The notes under the pieces are model-generated. The model saw only the letters and a list, made by a program, of their open reading frames with translations, was not told where the DNA came from and did no database searches. DNA of 64,000 nucleotides. It comes from Constantimarinum furrinae. GTDB lineage: Bacteria; Bacteroidota; Bacteroidia; Flavobacteriales; Flavobacteriaceae. Within the stretch, counting starts at the first letter, position 1, and each line of letters begins with the position of its first letter. The stretch lies in the NCBI RefSeq assembly GCF_014295415.1, contig NZ_CP052909.1, positions 744,001 to 808,000 of the forward strand, in the 5' to 3' direction. A program made the translations under genes and the position numbers. Positions 9,490-18,726 of the stretch are shown here, one piece after another.

Positions 9490-10458
9490 TTGAGACCTTC
9501 ACTTATAAAATTCTTAAAAATTGCCATCCCTTTGGGATTGGGAGTTTTCTTGATATGGTATTCCTATAATCAGTTCACGCCCGATCAACTTTCGGAGATT
9601 AAAACCCATTTTTCGAACGCCAACTATTATTTTGTGATACTCGCAGTGTCCTTAAGTATAATAAGCCATGTGTTTAGAGCATATCGATGGAGTTTTATGC
9701 TGCAACCCATGGGATATAACCCAAAATTACTCAATAATTTTATGGCCATCTCCATTGCTTACTTAATGAACATTTTTATTCCGAAGAGTGGTGAGATATC
9801 CCGGGCTGTGGTCTTAAGTAAATACGAACAGGTGCCTTTTGAAAAAGGATTTGGCACCATCATTTCTGAAAGGGTCGTCGATCTTTTATTTCTACTTGGC
9901 TTTACCCTGGCTGCACTGTTTATGCAATTTGATGAGCTTTTCACATATCTGTCTGAAATCATTCCTGTAGTTAAGATCGTATATGCTTTTGCGGGATTAA
10001 TCGTTTTAGGCCTTCTATTTTTGGCCTTTCTGAAGTATTCCCGATCGGCTTTTCGTCAAAAAGTAATGGCTTTTGTAAAAGGCCTGAAAGAAGGTGTTCT
10101 CAGTATTGTAAAAATGAAGAAAAAAGGGATGTTCATCATCCATACCTTTATTATCTGGGGGCTTTACTTATTGTCGTTTTATACCGCCACATTTGCCCTC
10201 GACGAAACTTCCGCGATCTCCACAGGAACCCTTATCATTGCTTTTGTAGTAGGAAGTTTTTCGTTTGCATTTACAAACAGCGGCTTTGGCTCATACCCTT
10301 TCTTTGTTGCCGGAATACTCGCTGTATTCGGAATTGCTACAACAGTGGGAACGGCTTTTGGATGGATCGTTTGGACCTCTAATATTGTGTCGCTTATCAT
10401 TTTTGGAGGCCTATCATTGTTTATGCTTCCCATCTACAACAGAGTGATCGAAGAATAG
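9490..10458 (+). CDS. Lysylphosphatidylglycerol synthase TM / UPF0104 flippase-like membrane protein
   Basis: An integral membrane protein of about 322 residues with roughly eight hydrophobic segments. It has the family feature SHVFRAYRWSFMLQPMGY followed by NFMAISIAYLMNIFIPKSGEISRAVVLSKYE, typical of the LPG-synthase transmembrane / AglD-MprF flippase-like family (UPF0104). I chose the TTG at 9490, one base after the panD stop, giving MRPSLIKFLKIAIPLGLG; the first ATG upstream in frame (9382) would place 36 hydrophilic residues read out of frame inside panD. It may move a lipid-linked substrate; no synthase domain is attached. Translational coupling to panD is likely. Confidence 0.8.
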   Translation: MRPSLIKFLKIAIPLGLGVFLIWYSYNQFTPDQLSEIKTHFSNANYYFVILAVSLSIISHVFRAYRWSFMLQPMGYNPKLLNNFMAISIAYLMNIFIPKSGEISRAVVLSKYEQVPFEKGFGTIISERVVDLLFLLGFTLAALFMQFDELFTYLSEIIPVVKIVYAFAGLIVLGLLFLAFLKYSRSAFRQKVMAFVKGLKEGVLSIVKMKKKGMFIIHTFIIWGLYLLSFYTATFALDETSAISTGTLIIAFVVGSFSFAFTNSGFGSYPFFVAGILAVFGIATTVGTAFGWIVWTSNIVSLIIFGGLSLFMLPIYNRVIEE

Positions 10459-10526
10459 GGAATTATTTTTCTATTCTGAAAATCACGTTTTCAAAAATTC
10501 TTATCTTCACACCTAAATTTATCTTT

Positions 10527-11681
10527 ATGAGATCTTTTACTACCCTCATTTTTTGTCTTCTAATAAGTGTGGCCTCTATAGCACAGTCACGGATCATCTA
10601 TGAAGAATTCGATTCGGCAAAACTTGGAGAAAGCCGAAGATTGAAAATTCAACTTCCCAGAGACTATGAAGCTAATGTCGAAAAAGTGTATCCCATCGTC
10701 ATTGTACTGGATGCGAACTACCTTTTCGAACCGGTTGCAGGTAACGTAGATTATTACGGTTATTGGGAGGATATGCCCGAATCGATCGTAATTGGGATCA
10801 TGCAGGGTGATTCAAGGTATGAGGATTGCAGCTACGACGACACCAACTTTGTACCCTCAGATAAAGGTGCAGATTTCTTTGAGTTTATCGGACTCGAACT
10901 CATTCCATATATAGACAGCAACTATCGTACTGCTAAATTTATAATCGCAGTGGGACACGACTTTACAGCAAATTATATTAACTACTACCTCTTTAAAGAT
11001 CCCCCGTTGTTCAACGGTTATATAAGTCTGAGTCCGGATCTCGCTCCCATGATGGATGAGCGTCTTCCACAACGAATACCGGCAATTGAATCTAAGATCT
11101 TCTACTATCTGGCAACCGGAACCGACGATATTAAGGATCTCATGGAAATTTCAGAAGCATTAAACAAATCTCTAAAACCTCTGGACAGTAAGACCTTTCA
11201 GTATCATTACGATAATTTTGAAGGCGCCACCCACTATTCACTGGTCGCTCGTGGAATCCCTTCAGCTTTAGAAAAAATATTTTCAGTATACCGCCCCATA
11301 AGTAAGCAGGAATATTCAGATGTTATAATGAAGATGGAAACACCCATCTCTCAATATCTTATCGATAAGTATAAAACGATTGAGGATCTCTTCGGATTAA
11401 CCAATGCTATTCGGGTTAATGACTATATAGCGACCTGTACCGCCGCTGAAAAGAAGAACCAATGGGAATCGCTGCGGGAGATTGCGACCATGGCCAAAAA
11501 GGACTATCCAGATACCGTTCTGGGAGATTATTATTTAGGTCGTTACTACGAAGAAACGGGCGAACCTAAAAAAGCCATGCGTACGTACCAGGGGGCATTC
11601 GATAAGGAAGAAGTTGACTTTATCACCGTAGATCTTATGCTGGACAGAGCAGATAAGATCAAAACAGAATTTGGTTATTAA
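10527..11681 (+). CDS. Exported esterase-fold protein lacking the catalytic serine
   Basis: A 384-residue protein with signal peptide (cleavage after SIASIAQ-like VASIAQ, about residue 20). It has the putative esterase / enterochelin-esterase alpha/beta-hydrolase fold: YPIVIVLDANYLF, ELIPYIDSNYRTAKF, LFNGYISLSPDL. Where the family has the nucleophile elbow GHSxGG, this protein reads GHDFTA, so Ser is replaced by Asp145. A late His (GATHYSLV) remains. The last 90 residues look like a TPR-type helical hairpin (LGDYYLGRYYEETGEPKKAM). It is probably not a serine hydrolase; binding or another chemistry is possible. It is a single gene with its own terminator; TATCTTCA at 10502-10509 is a weak -7 candidate. 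Confidence 0.75.
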   Translation: MRSFTTLIFCLLISVASIAQSRIIYEEFDSAKLGESRRLKIQLPRDYEANVEKVYPIVIVLDANYLFEPVAGNVDYYGYWEDMPESIVIGIMQGDSRYEDCSYDDTNFVPSDKGADFFEFIGLELIPYIDSNYRTAKFIIAVGHDFTANYINYYLFKDPPLFNGYISLSPDLAPMMDERLPQRIPAIESKIFYYLATGTDDIKDLMEISEALNKSLKPLDSKTFQYHYDNFEGATHYSLVARGIPSALEKIFSVYRPISKQEYSDVIMKMETPISQYLIDKYKTIEDLFGLTNAIRVNDYIATCTAAEKKNQWESLREIATMAKKDYPDTVLGDYYLGRYYEETGEPKKAMRTYQGAFDKEEVDFITVDLMLDRADKIKTEFGY

Positions 11682-11697
11682 AACTATGAAAAATTCG

Positions 11698-11738
11698 AAA
11701 ACCCTCTTTCCGCAGATATTTGCGTTTCGAGGGTTTTT
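11698..11738. terminator. Bidirectional terminator between convergent units
   Basis: Perfect 9-bp stem AAAACCCTC (11698-11706) / GAGGGTTTT (11729-11737) with an inner CGCA/TGCG hairpin. A run of five T follows on the plus strand and a broken T-run on the minus strand. It ends the esterase-fold gene from the left and probably the six-gene surface operon from the right. Confidence 0.85.
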
Positions 11739-11775
11739 CTATAGTAATTGGCTAGTTAAATTTTAATCGATCCTG

Positions 11776-12357
11776 TTAATTTTCTTCGGAAACAGTTCGA
11801 AAGTATTTTATGTAGGAGACGATCTCGTTGGTTCTCCGTAAATATTCTTCAAAAATATCGGGTCTCAACACTTCGGGTTTTCCGTTTTTAATGGTTGTGA
11901 TCTCAGGATCGAAAAAGGCATAAGTATAAAAGGATGCCGTTACCACTTTGTCGGTAGGAATAACTCCGTCGTAGGCGTATATGTACTGAAGGATGGCCTC
12001 TTTGTTTTCAGGATATAACCCGATCATCTGCCAGAATGCTTTTTGTAATTCCAGTTTTTCCAAACTAGATTTTACATCGGTAAACGTGTAGCTGTCTTTT
12101 TTGTAAATGGATTTTCTGTAAGCGACATCCTCTATAAGTTTTAAAGCTTCCTTACTGAAGATCATTTCTCCATCCAAGATAGTGATTCCCGGCGTTTCCA
12201 TATCCTTAAACCATTCCTGAAGCACGGTCTCGCTCTCTGCAAAAGCTTGAGCCTGCTCCAATGTGTACATGGTTTGATCATTGTTCTGCTGGGCATAGGA
12301 ACCCAAACAAATGCACATTACGATCATTCTCATCCAGAGACTATTCTTTACTTGCAT
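11776..12357 (-). CDS. Exported protein of unknown function, last gene of surface operon
   Basis: About 193 residues with an N-terminal signal (SLWMRMIVMCICLGSYAQQ). The mature part is acidic, predicted mixed alpha, with no recognised family: TLEQAQAFAESETVLQEWF, EDVAYRKSIYKKDSYT, IGLYPENKEAILQYIYAY. The ATG at 12357 gives the best signal peptide and overlaps the end of the upstream solenoid gene by 17 bases; 12369 and 12333 are alternatives. The overlap implies coupled translation with the solenoid protein. A terminator follows at 11698-11738, so it closes the operon. Confidence 0.7.
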   Translation of the reverse strand: MQVKNSLWMRMIVMCICLGSYAQQNNDQTMYTLEQAQAFAESETVLQEWFKDMETPGITILDGEMIFSKEALKLIEDVAYRKSIYKKDSYTFTDVKSSLEKLELQKAFWQMIGLYPENKEAILQYIYAYDGVIPTDKVVTASFYTYAFFDPEITTIKNGKPEVLRPDIFEEYLRRTNEIVSYIKYFRTVSEEN

Positions 12358-15300
12358 ATGTATTTTCATTTGCTGAATTATTTAGTTTTTGCTCAATCCG
12401 TTTCAGTTTTTCTTCAAATGTTTCTATCGTTTTATCCAGAACCTTTTGACGGTTTTCTATATTTTTTACACGGTGATTCCAATCACCATTGTACACGCCT
12501 ATTACCGCTTTCACTATTTTAGGACCTTCCTGAAGATTCTCCTCCCAGGATCTTCCCACCACAAATTTGAAATCATTCGTTGTCATTGCTTCCGGAGCAA
12601 CAGCCAGACCATATCCGAGAATTTCGCTGTTCGCGATGATATAATCTCCCGTGTTTACCGGTCCTATAACTTTAACTGGCACCTGACCTCTAAAGGCCAC
12701 ACTATTACCTAGTGGAATTAATTCCTGTTGAGGTACGTTCCCCAAAACGATTGGTTTTCGGGAAACCACCATAAACTGTTCTGCGTTTGAAAGCGCACGG
12801 GTTATCTTTCCACCTTTTACTGCAACTATATCTCCCGCACTTAAATGATCGGTGTGATCCCACCGCTCGAGCCATTCGGCATAATCCCCATTCCCTGAAG
12901 AATATTCCACGCCAAGGTCATTGAATTCATCAATGAGGTTTGTTACCGAAGTTACCCCTGCGGTAACGCCATCAACCAGATCGATCCCAACAAAACTCGA
13001 AAGCACGTTTAGAACATACACATTGTCCAAAATAGTATTATCTCTGAAATCCTGTAAGGATTGTGCTCTTATTGTACCGGCCACTCTTCCGTCCTTATCT
13101 GCAAATGTGATGTATTCGTTTTCCTTTGTTAGCGAATTTGAAACCACACTGGTCGGGATCACCGGTAGCGAAACATTGGAAATACCATTTTCGGGTAGCA
13201 TGGGTAAGGCAGGAACAAAATTAAATTTATTAGGGATTCCCACATTTATAGGGATGGTTGGAACATTGATACCCGGAAAAGCGATCCTCGGGATTGCCGG
13301 AACACAAACATTTACAGGAGGAACACAGATTGTAGTACATCCTGCAAACGGGAAACAAATGCTAAAACAAGCCTGCCCCGAACACTGTGCGTTCGATCCG
13401 CCAAAAAATTCAATTTCATTACTCAATAACCTTCCCGGCATATTGATGTCGGGAAAGGCAATGGGAAGCCCCAATTGAGTATTTACCGTATTGAAGACCT
13501 GATTTGTAATATTAATCAAGGCCCCTGATTTCAATGCCGTGGGTGCCAATTGAATTATTTCTGAATAGGTAAAGAACGGATTTGGACCCGGATTTTCAAG
13601 TCTTCCCTTTAAAACTGCCAAAGGCCCATTAAACTCATTGGCAATAACATTGGGCAAGTTGTAATAAGACCCCCCTGTCCAGGCGCCATGATTCCTGCCT
13701 AATTTGATTTGCAACCCATCCCCGTTCGCGCTATTGATATTTTCAAAAACAGCAATAAATCCTGTATTATCACTTTGTACAGTAATACTCTCACTGGAAA
13801 GTGAATTAAAGAGCGCTGCTCCGGTTACATCTAGCGAGCTATTCATCTGCGTAAAGCCATTAACTACTAAGGTGTTGTTTAATGTGGAAGCTCCATCTGC
13901 CTGTAGCGTACCTGAAAGGTTGGTGTCGGCTCCCAAATTAACATATAACGGACCGTTAAAAGTAGAAGTTCCGTCAACACCTAAAAGCCCTGTTACTACT
14001 ACATTGCCACTGTTTAATATACTCCAGTCGTCATTCAACAGGGTCTCTCCATCTATATCCAGCGATCCCGTAAGCAAGGACGAACTCCCATTGGCCACGG
14101 TCAAACCATTATTTAATAACGCTGTTCCATCTACCGTTAATGTGCCGTTTAAACTCCCAGAACTACCGTTTAACACGTCAAGAGAACTATTTAAAACCGT
14201 AGCTCCATCAATGTCTAATGTTCCGGAAAGCTCGGTACTCGAAGCATTGCTTACTGTTAAAGCATTATTGACTGTTGTATTTCCATCAACATTGAGAATA
14301 TCGTTCAAATCGGTATGACCTCCCACGGAAAGGTTTCCTGAAAGTGCTACCGGACTTCCGTTATTTACCTGTAAGGTATTGTTCAGGTTGGTAAAACCGT
14401 CGACGGTTAGATCATTCTGTAAAACGATATCTCCTGTTACATTCAATGTTCCGGTTAAGTGCGTTGGCGAGCCATTGTTTACATTTAAACTACTATTCAG
14501 GTTGGTGGCAAGGCCAACGGTTAAGGTTCCCGAAAGATTGGTTGGGCTGGTATTATTAACGTTTAAAACGCTGTTTAAGTTTGTTTCGCCATCAACCAAT
14601 AGAGTATTTTGAAGTACGGTCTGCCCTCCTACGTTAAGTGTCCCGGTAAAATCTGTGGGACTTCCATTGTTCACGCTTAATGAACTGTTTAAATTCGTAT
14701 CCCCATGAACAGTGAGGTCGTCATTAAGAGTAGTTTCACTATCTACGGTGAGATCCCCGGTCACCGTTAACGGACTCCCGTTATTTATATTTACAGTGTT
14801 ATTGAAATTCGATATCCCGTCCACACGCAATGTGCCGGTCAATACCGATGGTTTTTGATTAGCAACGAGGAGACGATTATGTAAAGTAGTACTCCCAACT
14901 ACATCCAGAGTATTCTTTAGTTGGGCTCTGTCTCCAACAGATAGGGTCCCGGTTAAATTAGTAAAACTTTCATTAGTTACTTTCAAGTTTCCGCCCAGAG
15001 TCGCGGCTTTTTCTACCGTTAGAATTCCTGAAAGTTGTGTCCTGCTTTCGTTGTTTACAGATAACTCACTATTTAAATTAGTACTTCCTTCTACCCGCAA
15101 CCACTGTCCGAAATACACTGCTTCGGCAGCATCCAGATCTCCGGTGGCCTTTATATTTCTATGGAAGGCGTAGGGAATAAATAAGAGTTCCTGCCTGCTT
15201 AATTCACTATAATTTCCTTCAAGATTGATCTCCACGAGTAAATTCTTGGGAGTTCCATCCCAGTAAATTTCGTTAAATGCACCGGTTTCGGCGTTACCCT

Positions 15301-15559
15301 GACCAATAATGAGTTCGATCATCCCGAATTTATTGGTAGCGGTTTGCTGAACCTCTTTATATTCGGTCATGCCTTCAGCATTAAATATCGTAAATCGAAC
15401 ACCTAATTCAGTATTAGGCAGGATATTTCCCGTAACATTCTCACCCGGTATTTGTTGTACATTGGGATCAATGATCACAGCCTGATAATTCAGGCCATCG
15501 GTTTGCGCAATTATCCCGCCGGCAAATAATAATATCGAAAGTAGCAGTAATTTTTTCAT
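12341..15559 (-). CDS. Exported beta-solenoid surface protein (paralog 1, 1072 aa)
   Basis: Signal peptide (residues 1-19, ends IIAQ), then the N-terminal module TDGLNYQAVIIDP...YAFHRNIKATG (20-140) common in Bacteroidota surface proteins. Residues about 152-590 form 14 repeat units of 26 residues (12-residue rung LxVDGxTxLNNx plus 14-residue rung LxVxNGSPTxLSGT), some with an extra 12-residue rung. Then follow a proline-rich stretch with six cysteines (about 725-752), a C-terminal module with ITFADKDGRVAGTIRAQS and GNGDYAEWLER...SAGDIVAVKGGKIT, and a terminal coiled coil. The C-terminal module resembles self-assembly ends of tail-fibre-like proteins (inference). No T9SS sorting domain is visible. 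The next gene upstream is a full-length paralog, 12 bases away. Confidence 0.8.
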   Translation of the reverse strand: MKKLLLLSILLFAGGIIAQTDGLNYQAVIIDPNVQQIPGENVTGNILPNTELGVRFTIFNAEGMTEYKEVQQTATNKFGMIELIIGQGNAETGAFNEIYWDGTPKNLLVEINLEGNYSELSRQELLFIPYAFHRNIKATGDLDAAEAVYFGQWLRVEGSTNLNSELSVNNESRTQLSGILTVEKAATLGGNLKVTNESFTNLTGTLSVGDRAQLKNTLDVVGSTTLHNRLLVANQKPSVLTGTLRVDGISNFNNTVNINNGSPLTVTGDLTVDSETTLNDDLTVHGDTNLNSSLSVNNGSPTDFTGTLNVGGQTVLQNTLLVDGETNLNSVLNVNNTSPTNLSGTLTVGLATNLNSSLNVNNGSPTHLTGTLNVTGDIVLQNDLTVDGFTNLNNTLQVNNGSPVALSGNLSVGGHTDLNDILNVDGNTTVNNALTVSNASSTELSGTLDIDGATVLNSSLDVLNGSSGSLNGTLTVDGTALLNNGLTVANGSSSLLTGSLDIDGETLLNDDWSILNSGNVVVTGLLGVDGTSTFNGPLYVNLGADTNLSGTLQADGASTLNNTLVVNGFTQMNSSLDVTGAALFNSLSSESITVQSDNTGFIAVFENINSANGDGLQIKLGRNHGAWTGGSYYNLPNVIANEFNGPLAVLKGRLENPGPNPFFTYSEIIQLAPTALKSGALINITNQVFNTVNTQLGLPIAFPDINMPGRLLSNEIEFFGGSNAQCSGQACFSICFPFAGCTTICVPPVNVCVPAIPRIAFPGINVPTIPINVGIPNKFNFVPALPMLPENGISNVSLPVIPTSVVSNSLTKENEYITFADKDGRVAGTIRAQSLQDFRDNTILDNVYVLNVLSSFVGIDLVDGVTAGVTSVTNLIDEFNDLGVEYSSGNGDYAEWLERWDHTDHLSAGDIVAVKGGKITRALSNAEQFMVVSRKPIVLGNVPQQELIPLGNSVAFRGQVPVKVIGPVNTGDYIIANSEILGYGLAVAPEAMTTNDFKFVVGRSWEENLQEGPKIVKAVIGVYNGDWNHRVKNIENRQKVLDKTIETFEEKLKRIEQKLNNSANENTYASKE
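13790..15110 (-). repeat. Coding 26/38-residue solenoid repeat array, paralog 1
   Basis: Fourteen tandem units in the order 26, 26, 38, 26, 38, 38, 26, 38, 38, 26, 26, 26, 26 residues and a final variant unit. Core pattern is L-x-V-D-G-x-T-x-L-N-N-x followed by L-x-V-x-N-G-S-P-T-x-L-S-G-T. DNA copies have diverged, so this is an old protein repeat rather than a fresh expansion. Confidence 0.8.
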
Positions 15560-15571
15560 CGTCTTTCGGTT

Positions 15572-18500
15572 TTAGTCGTTCGGGTTGTTGATCAAAAGAT
15601 CGTCAGCTTTTTTATCGAGCGCTTCAATTTTATTCTGAATGGCCCTGTATTTTGCTTCGTATTCCTTTTGTTTACGTTCTATCTTCTGAAAAATATTTGC
15701 CCAATCACCATTATGCACTCCTACTACGGTATTGACCATTTTTGGTCCTTCAGCAAGATTTTCATCCCAAGATCGCCCAACCGAAAGTATAAATAATTCC
15801 GAAGTCATTTTATTAGGTGAAACCGCTATTCCATAGCCCGACACTTCTTTGTTTGCGACGATATAATCGCCGGAACGAACCGGTCCCAGTACCTTAACGG
15901 GCACCTGACCCATAAAAGCTACATTATTTCCCAAATAGGTACGTTCCTTTTCCGGAGTATTTCCAAGAATAATAGGACGATGTGATACTACCATGATCTG
16001 TTCAACATTGCTGAGGTCGCGAGTAATTTTACCACCGCGAACAGCTACGATATCCCCGGCAGATAAAAATTCCTTAGGATCAAGTCGTTCCAGCCATTCG
16101 GCATAATCACCATTTCCGGAAGAATATTCAACCCCCAGGTCATTGTATTCATCAATAAAATTGGTAATCCCAACAGTTCCTGCAGTAATTCCATCCAGCA
16201 GATCGATTCCCACAAAATTCGATAGAAGATTGAGTACATAGACATTATCCAGTATCGTATTATCTCGGAAATCTTCCAGAGACTGCGCTCTAATAGTTCC
16301 GGTTACTCTTCCATCCTTATCGGCAAAAGTGATATACTCATTCTCTTTGGTTAGCGAGTTTGCAACATTCGTGTTAGGTATATTAGGTATATCAACATTC
16401 GGTAATCCGGTGACCGGAAGAATATTCAAATTGGGAATATAACGGGAAGGATCCGGAATAAGATTCAACGGAATAGGAATAGGAATGTTAGGTAGGCTTA
16501 CCTCCGGAATATTCCAGCCGGGAATCGTGAGATTTACAAAGGGAATCGTAAATCCGTTAAAAATAGGCTGAAAAGGAAGTATATTTGTTGTGGGTACCGT
16601 GAGACTTGGAAATGCCTTGGGCAGACCCAGTTCATTATTCATCACCGAAAAGATCTGATTGTTGATATTGGTTACCGCTCCCACTTTGGCTAATGATGGC
16701 GCTAACTGAATAACTTCACTGGGAGTAAAGAACGGATTAGGCCCCGGGTTCTCTAAGCGCCCTTTAAGTACGTTAAGCGGACCTGTCAATTCATTAGAGA
16801 TTGGATTGGGAAGGCTTAAAAAACTACCTCCCGTCCAGGCCCCATGATTTCTCCCTAATTTAATTAGTATACCGTCACCATTCGCTGTATTTAAATTCGA
16901 AAAGGTTGCGATATAATTGGGGTTGTCACTCTGTATGTTAATAGTTTCGGTCGTTAAACTTGCCAGTGTAGTTATACCTGTCACCGTAAGAGAATTATTA
17001 ATCGTCGTTGCTCCTCCCACCGTCAAGGTATTATTCATAGTGGTTGCACCATCCACGTCCAGTGTTCCACTGAGATTAGTAGCACTTCCACCTGTGACAA
17101 ACACCGAATTATTAAGCTTGGATTCCATCACTACCGAAAGCCCACCGCTAACACTCGCGCTGCTGCCATTGGCCACCAAAACATCGTCATTCATAGTGGT
17201 TTTACCATCTACCGTTAGATCTCCTGTTAAATTTGAAGCCGTTCCATTTGCTACGGTAAGCGAATTATTTAGCGTAGCTGCATCATCGACATTTAAGGTT
17301 CCGGTTAAGGTTGTAGGACTTCCGTTTGTTACCTCTAACGAATTGTTAAGCGTTGTTGCTGCATCCACATTTAGCGTTCCTGTAAGCGTGGTAGGACTGG
17401 CATTTGCGACCTGAAGGTCACTGTTTAATGTTGTTTCGCCATCGACGACCAGGGTACTGTTGAGATTGGTTCCCCCATCTACATTTAACGCACCTGAAAG
17501 GTTGGTAAGGCTTCCGTTATTTACAAATAAGGAGTTATTTAAATTGGTGATCCCTTGTACGGTAAGATTACCGTTAAAACCAATGGCTCCGTCAACATCC
17601 AATGTTCCCGACAGAAATGTTGGAGCACCATTGTTCACTGCCAGACTACTGTTTAAATTGGTTTCTAAACCCACGGTAAGACTGCCGCTTAAATTTGCGG
17701 GACTTTGATTGTTCACATTTAACAGATCTTCCAGATTCGTCTGACCATTCACTTGCAGACTACTACCCAATTCGGTCGCCTCAGTTACATTTAAAGTTCC
17801 TGAAAGCACAGTTGGGCTGCTGTTGTTCACGCTTAGTGAACTGTTTAAATTGGTATCTCCATTCACCGTAAGATCGTCGTTGAATGTCGTAGCTCCGTCC
17901 ACATTCAGATTTCCGGAGACATTTAGCGGGCTCCCGTTATTGATATTTACGGCACTGTTTAGGTCTGTGATCCCGTCTACACGCAAGGTTCCTGTTAATA
18001 CGGTGGGACTTTGAGAAGTCACGTCGAGATTATTGTTTAAGGTGGTGTTCCCGTCTACATTTAAAGTGCTATTCAATTGGGATGCACCGTCAACGTTTAA
18101 TTGCCCTGTAAGCGTCGTTGCACTGCCGTTAGTAACATCCAGCGTGTTATTAAGTGTAGTTGCTCCGTCTACATTTAGCGTTCCGGATAGGAAAGTGTCG
18201 CTTTCGTTGTTCACCGAAAGAATGCTGTTCAAATCTGTTCTACCTTCCACTTCCAGAGTATCTCCCAGACGTACCGGACCATCGATGGTCATAGTCCCGG
18301 TCGCGATAATATCACGATGAAACGCATACGGCACGAAGAGAAGTTTTTTCTTGCTGAGTTCCTTAAAGTTACCATCCAGATTTATATCCACTTTCAGGTC
18401 TTTTCTGCTCCCATTCCAGTCAATTTCGGTAAACACGCCTATTTCAGGGTTCCCGGCACCAATGATGAGATTGATCATCCCAAAGGCATCGGTGGTGGTT

Positions 18501-18715
18501 TCATGGGTTTCCTGATATTCAAAAGAACCTCCCGAATTAAGGATGGTAAATCTCACAGTTACAGGAGCATTTGGCAGAATATTACCCGAAGCGTCCTCTC
18601 CCGGGAGTTCCTGTACATTCGGATCGATGATCACGGCCTGATAGCTCAATCCATCGGTTTGAGCAAAAACGGCGGCAAAAGAAAGTAAAAACGTAAGTAA
18701 AAGTAATTTTTTCAT
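15572..18715 (-). CDS. Exported beta-solenoid surface protein (paralog 2, 1047 aa)
   Basis: Same architecture as the following gene: signal peptide (ends AAVFAQ), TDGLSYQAVIIDP module, solenoid array at about residues 152-590, then LGRNHGAWTGGSF and LENPGPNPFFTPSEVIQLAP, a proline/isoleucine-rich linker, the KENEYITFADKDGR module with GDYAEWLERLDPKEFLSAGD, and a C-terminal coiled coil (FQKIERKQKEYEAKYRAIQN). It differs in that the linker has no cysteines. Spacing of 11 bases to the barrel gene upstream and 12 to paralog 1 places it within the operon. Function is likely surface adhesion or fibre formation, by architecture only. Confidence 0.8.
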   Translation of the reverse strand: MKKLLLLTFLLSFAAVFAQTDGLSYQAVIIDPNVQELPGEDASGNILPNAPVTVRFTILNSGGSFEYQETHETTTDAFGMINLIIGAGNPEIGVFTEIDWNGSRKDLKVDINLDGNFKELSKKKLLFVPYAFHRDIIATGTMTIDGPVRLGDTLEVEGRTDLNSILSVNNESDTFLSGTLNVDGATTLNNTLDVTNGSATTLTGQLNVDGASQLNSTLNVDGNTTLNNNLDVTSQSPTVLTGTLRVDGITDLNSAVNINNGSPLNVSGNLNVDGATTFNDDLTVNGDTNLNSSLSVNNSSPTVLSGTLNVTEATELGSSLQVNGQTNLEDLLNVNNQSPANLSGSLTVGLETNLNSSLAVNNGAPTFLSGTLDVDGAIGFNGNLTVQGITNLNNSLFVNNGSLTNLSGALNVDGGTNLNSTLVVDGETTLNSDLQVANASPTTLTGTLNVDAATTLNNSLEVTNGSPTTLTGTLNVDDAATLNNSLTVANGTASNLTGDLTVDGKTTMNDDVLVANGSSASVSGGLSVVMESKLNNSVFVTGGSATNLSGTLDVDGATTMNNTLTVGGATTINNSLTVTGITTLASLTTETINIQSDNPNYIATFSNLNTANGDGILIKLGRNHGAWTGGSFLSLPNPISNELTGPLNVLKGRLENPGPNPFFTPSEVIQLAPSLAKVGAVTNINNQIFSVMNNELGLPKAFPSLTVPTTNILPFQPIFNGFTIPFVNLTIPGWNIPEVSLPNIPIPIPLNLIPDPSRYIPNLNILPVTGLPNVDIPNIPNTNVANSLTKENEYITFADKDGRVTGTIRAQSLEDFRDNTILDNVYVLNLLSNFVGIDLLDGITAGTVGITNFIDEYNDLGVEYSSGNGDYAEWLERLDPKEFLSAGDIVAVRGGKITRDLSNVEQIMVVSHRPIILGNTPEKERTYLGNNVAFMGQVPVKVLGPVRSGDYIVANKEVSGYGIAVSPNKMTSELFILSVGRSWDENLAEGPKMVNTVVGVHNGDWANIFQKIERKQKEYEAKYRAIQNKIEALDKKADDLLINNPND
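16940..18270 (-). repeat. Coding 26/38-residue solenoid repeat array, paralog 2
   Basis: Fourteen tandem units with the same order of 26- and 38-residue units as the array of paralog 1. Examples are LNVDGATTLNNTL + DVTNGSATTLTGQ and LNVDGNTTLNNNL + DVTSQSPTVLTGT. The identical register shows the whole gene was duplicated after the array had formed. Confidence 0.8.
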
Positions 18716-18726
18716 AACGGTATGTT

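Noticed and set aside
13704-14318. Plus-strand ORFs opposite both solenoid arrays
   Set aside because: Repeat shadows; the minus strand has signal peptides and conserved modules.
12341-18715. CRISPR-like regular repeats
   Set aside because: Repeats are coding, diverged, in frame and without constant spacers; no cas genes nearby.
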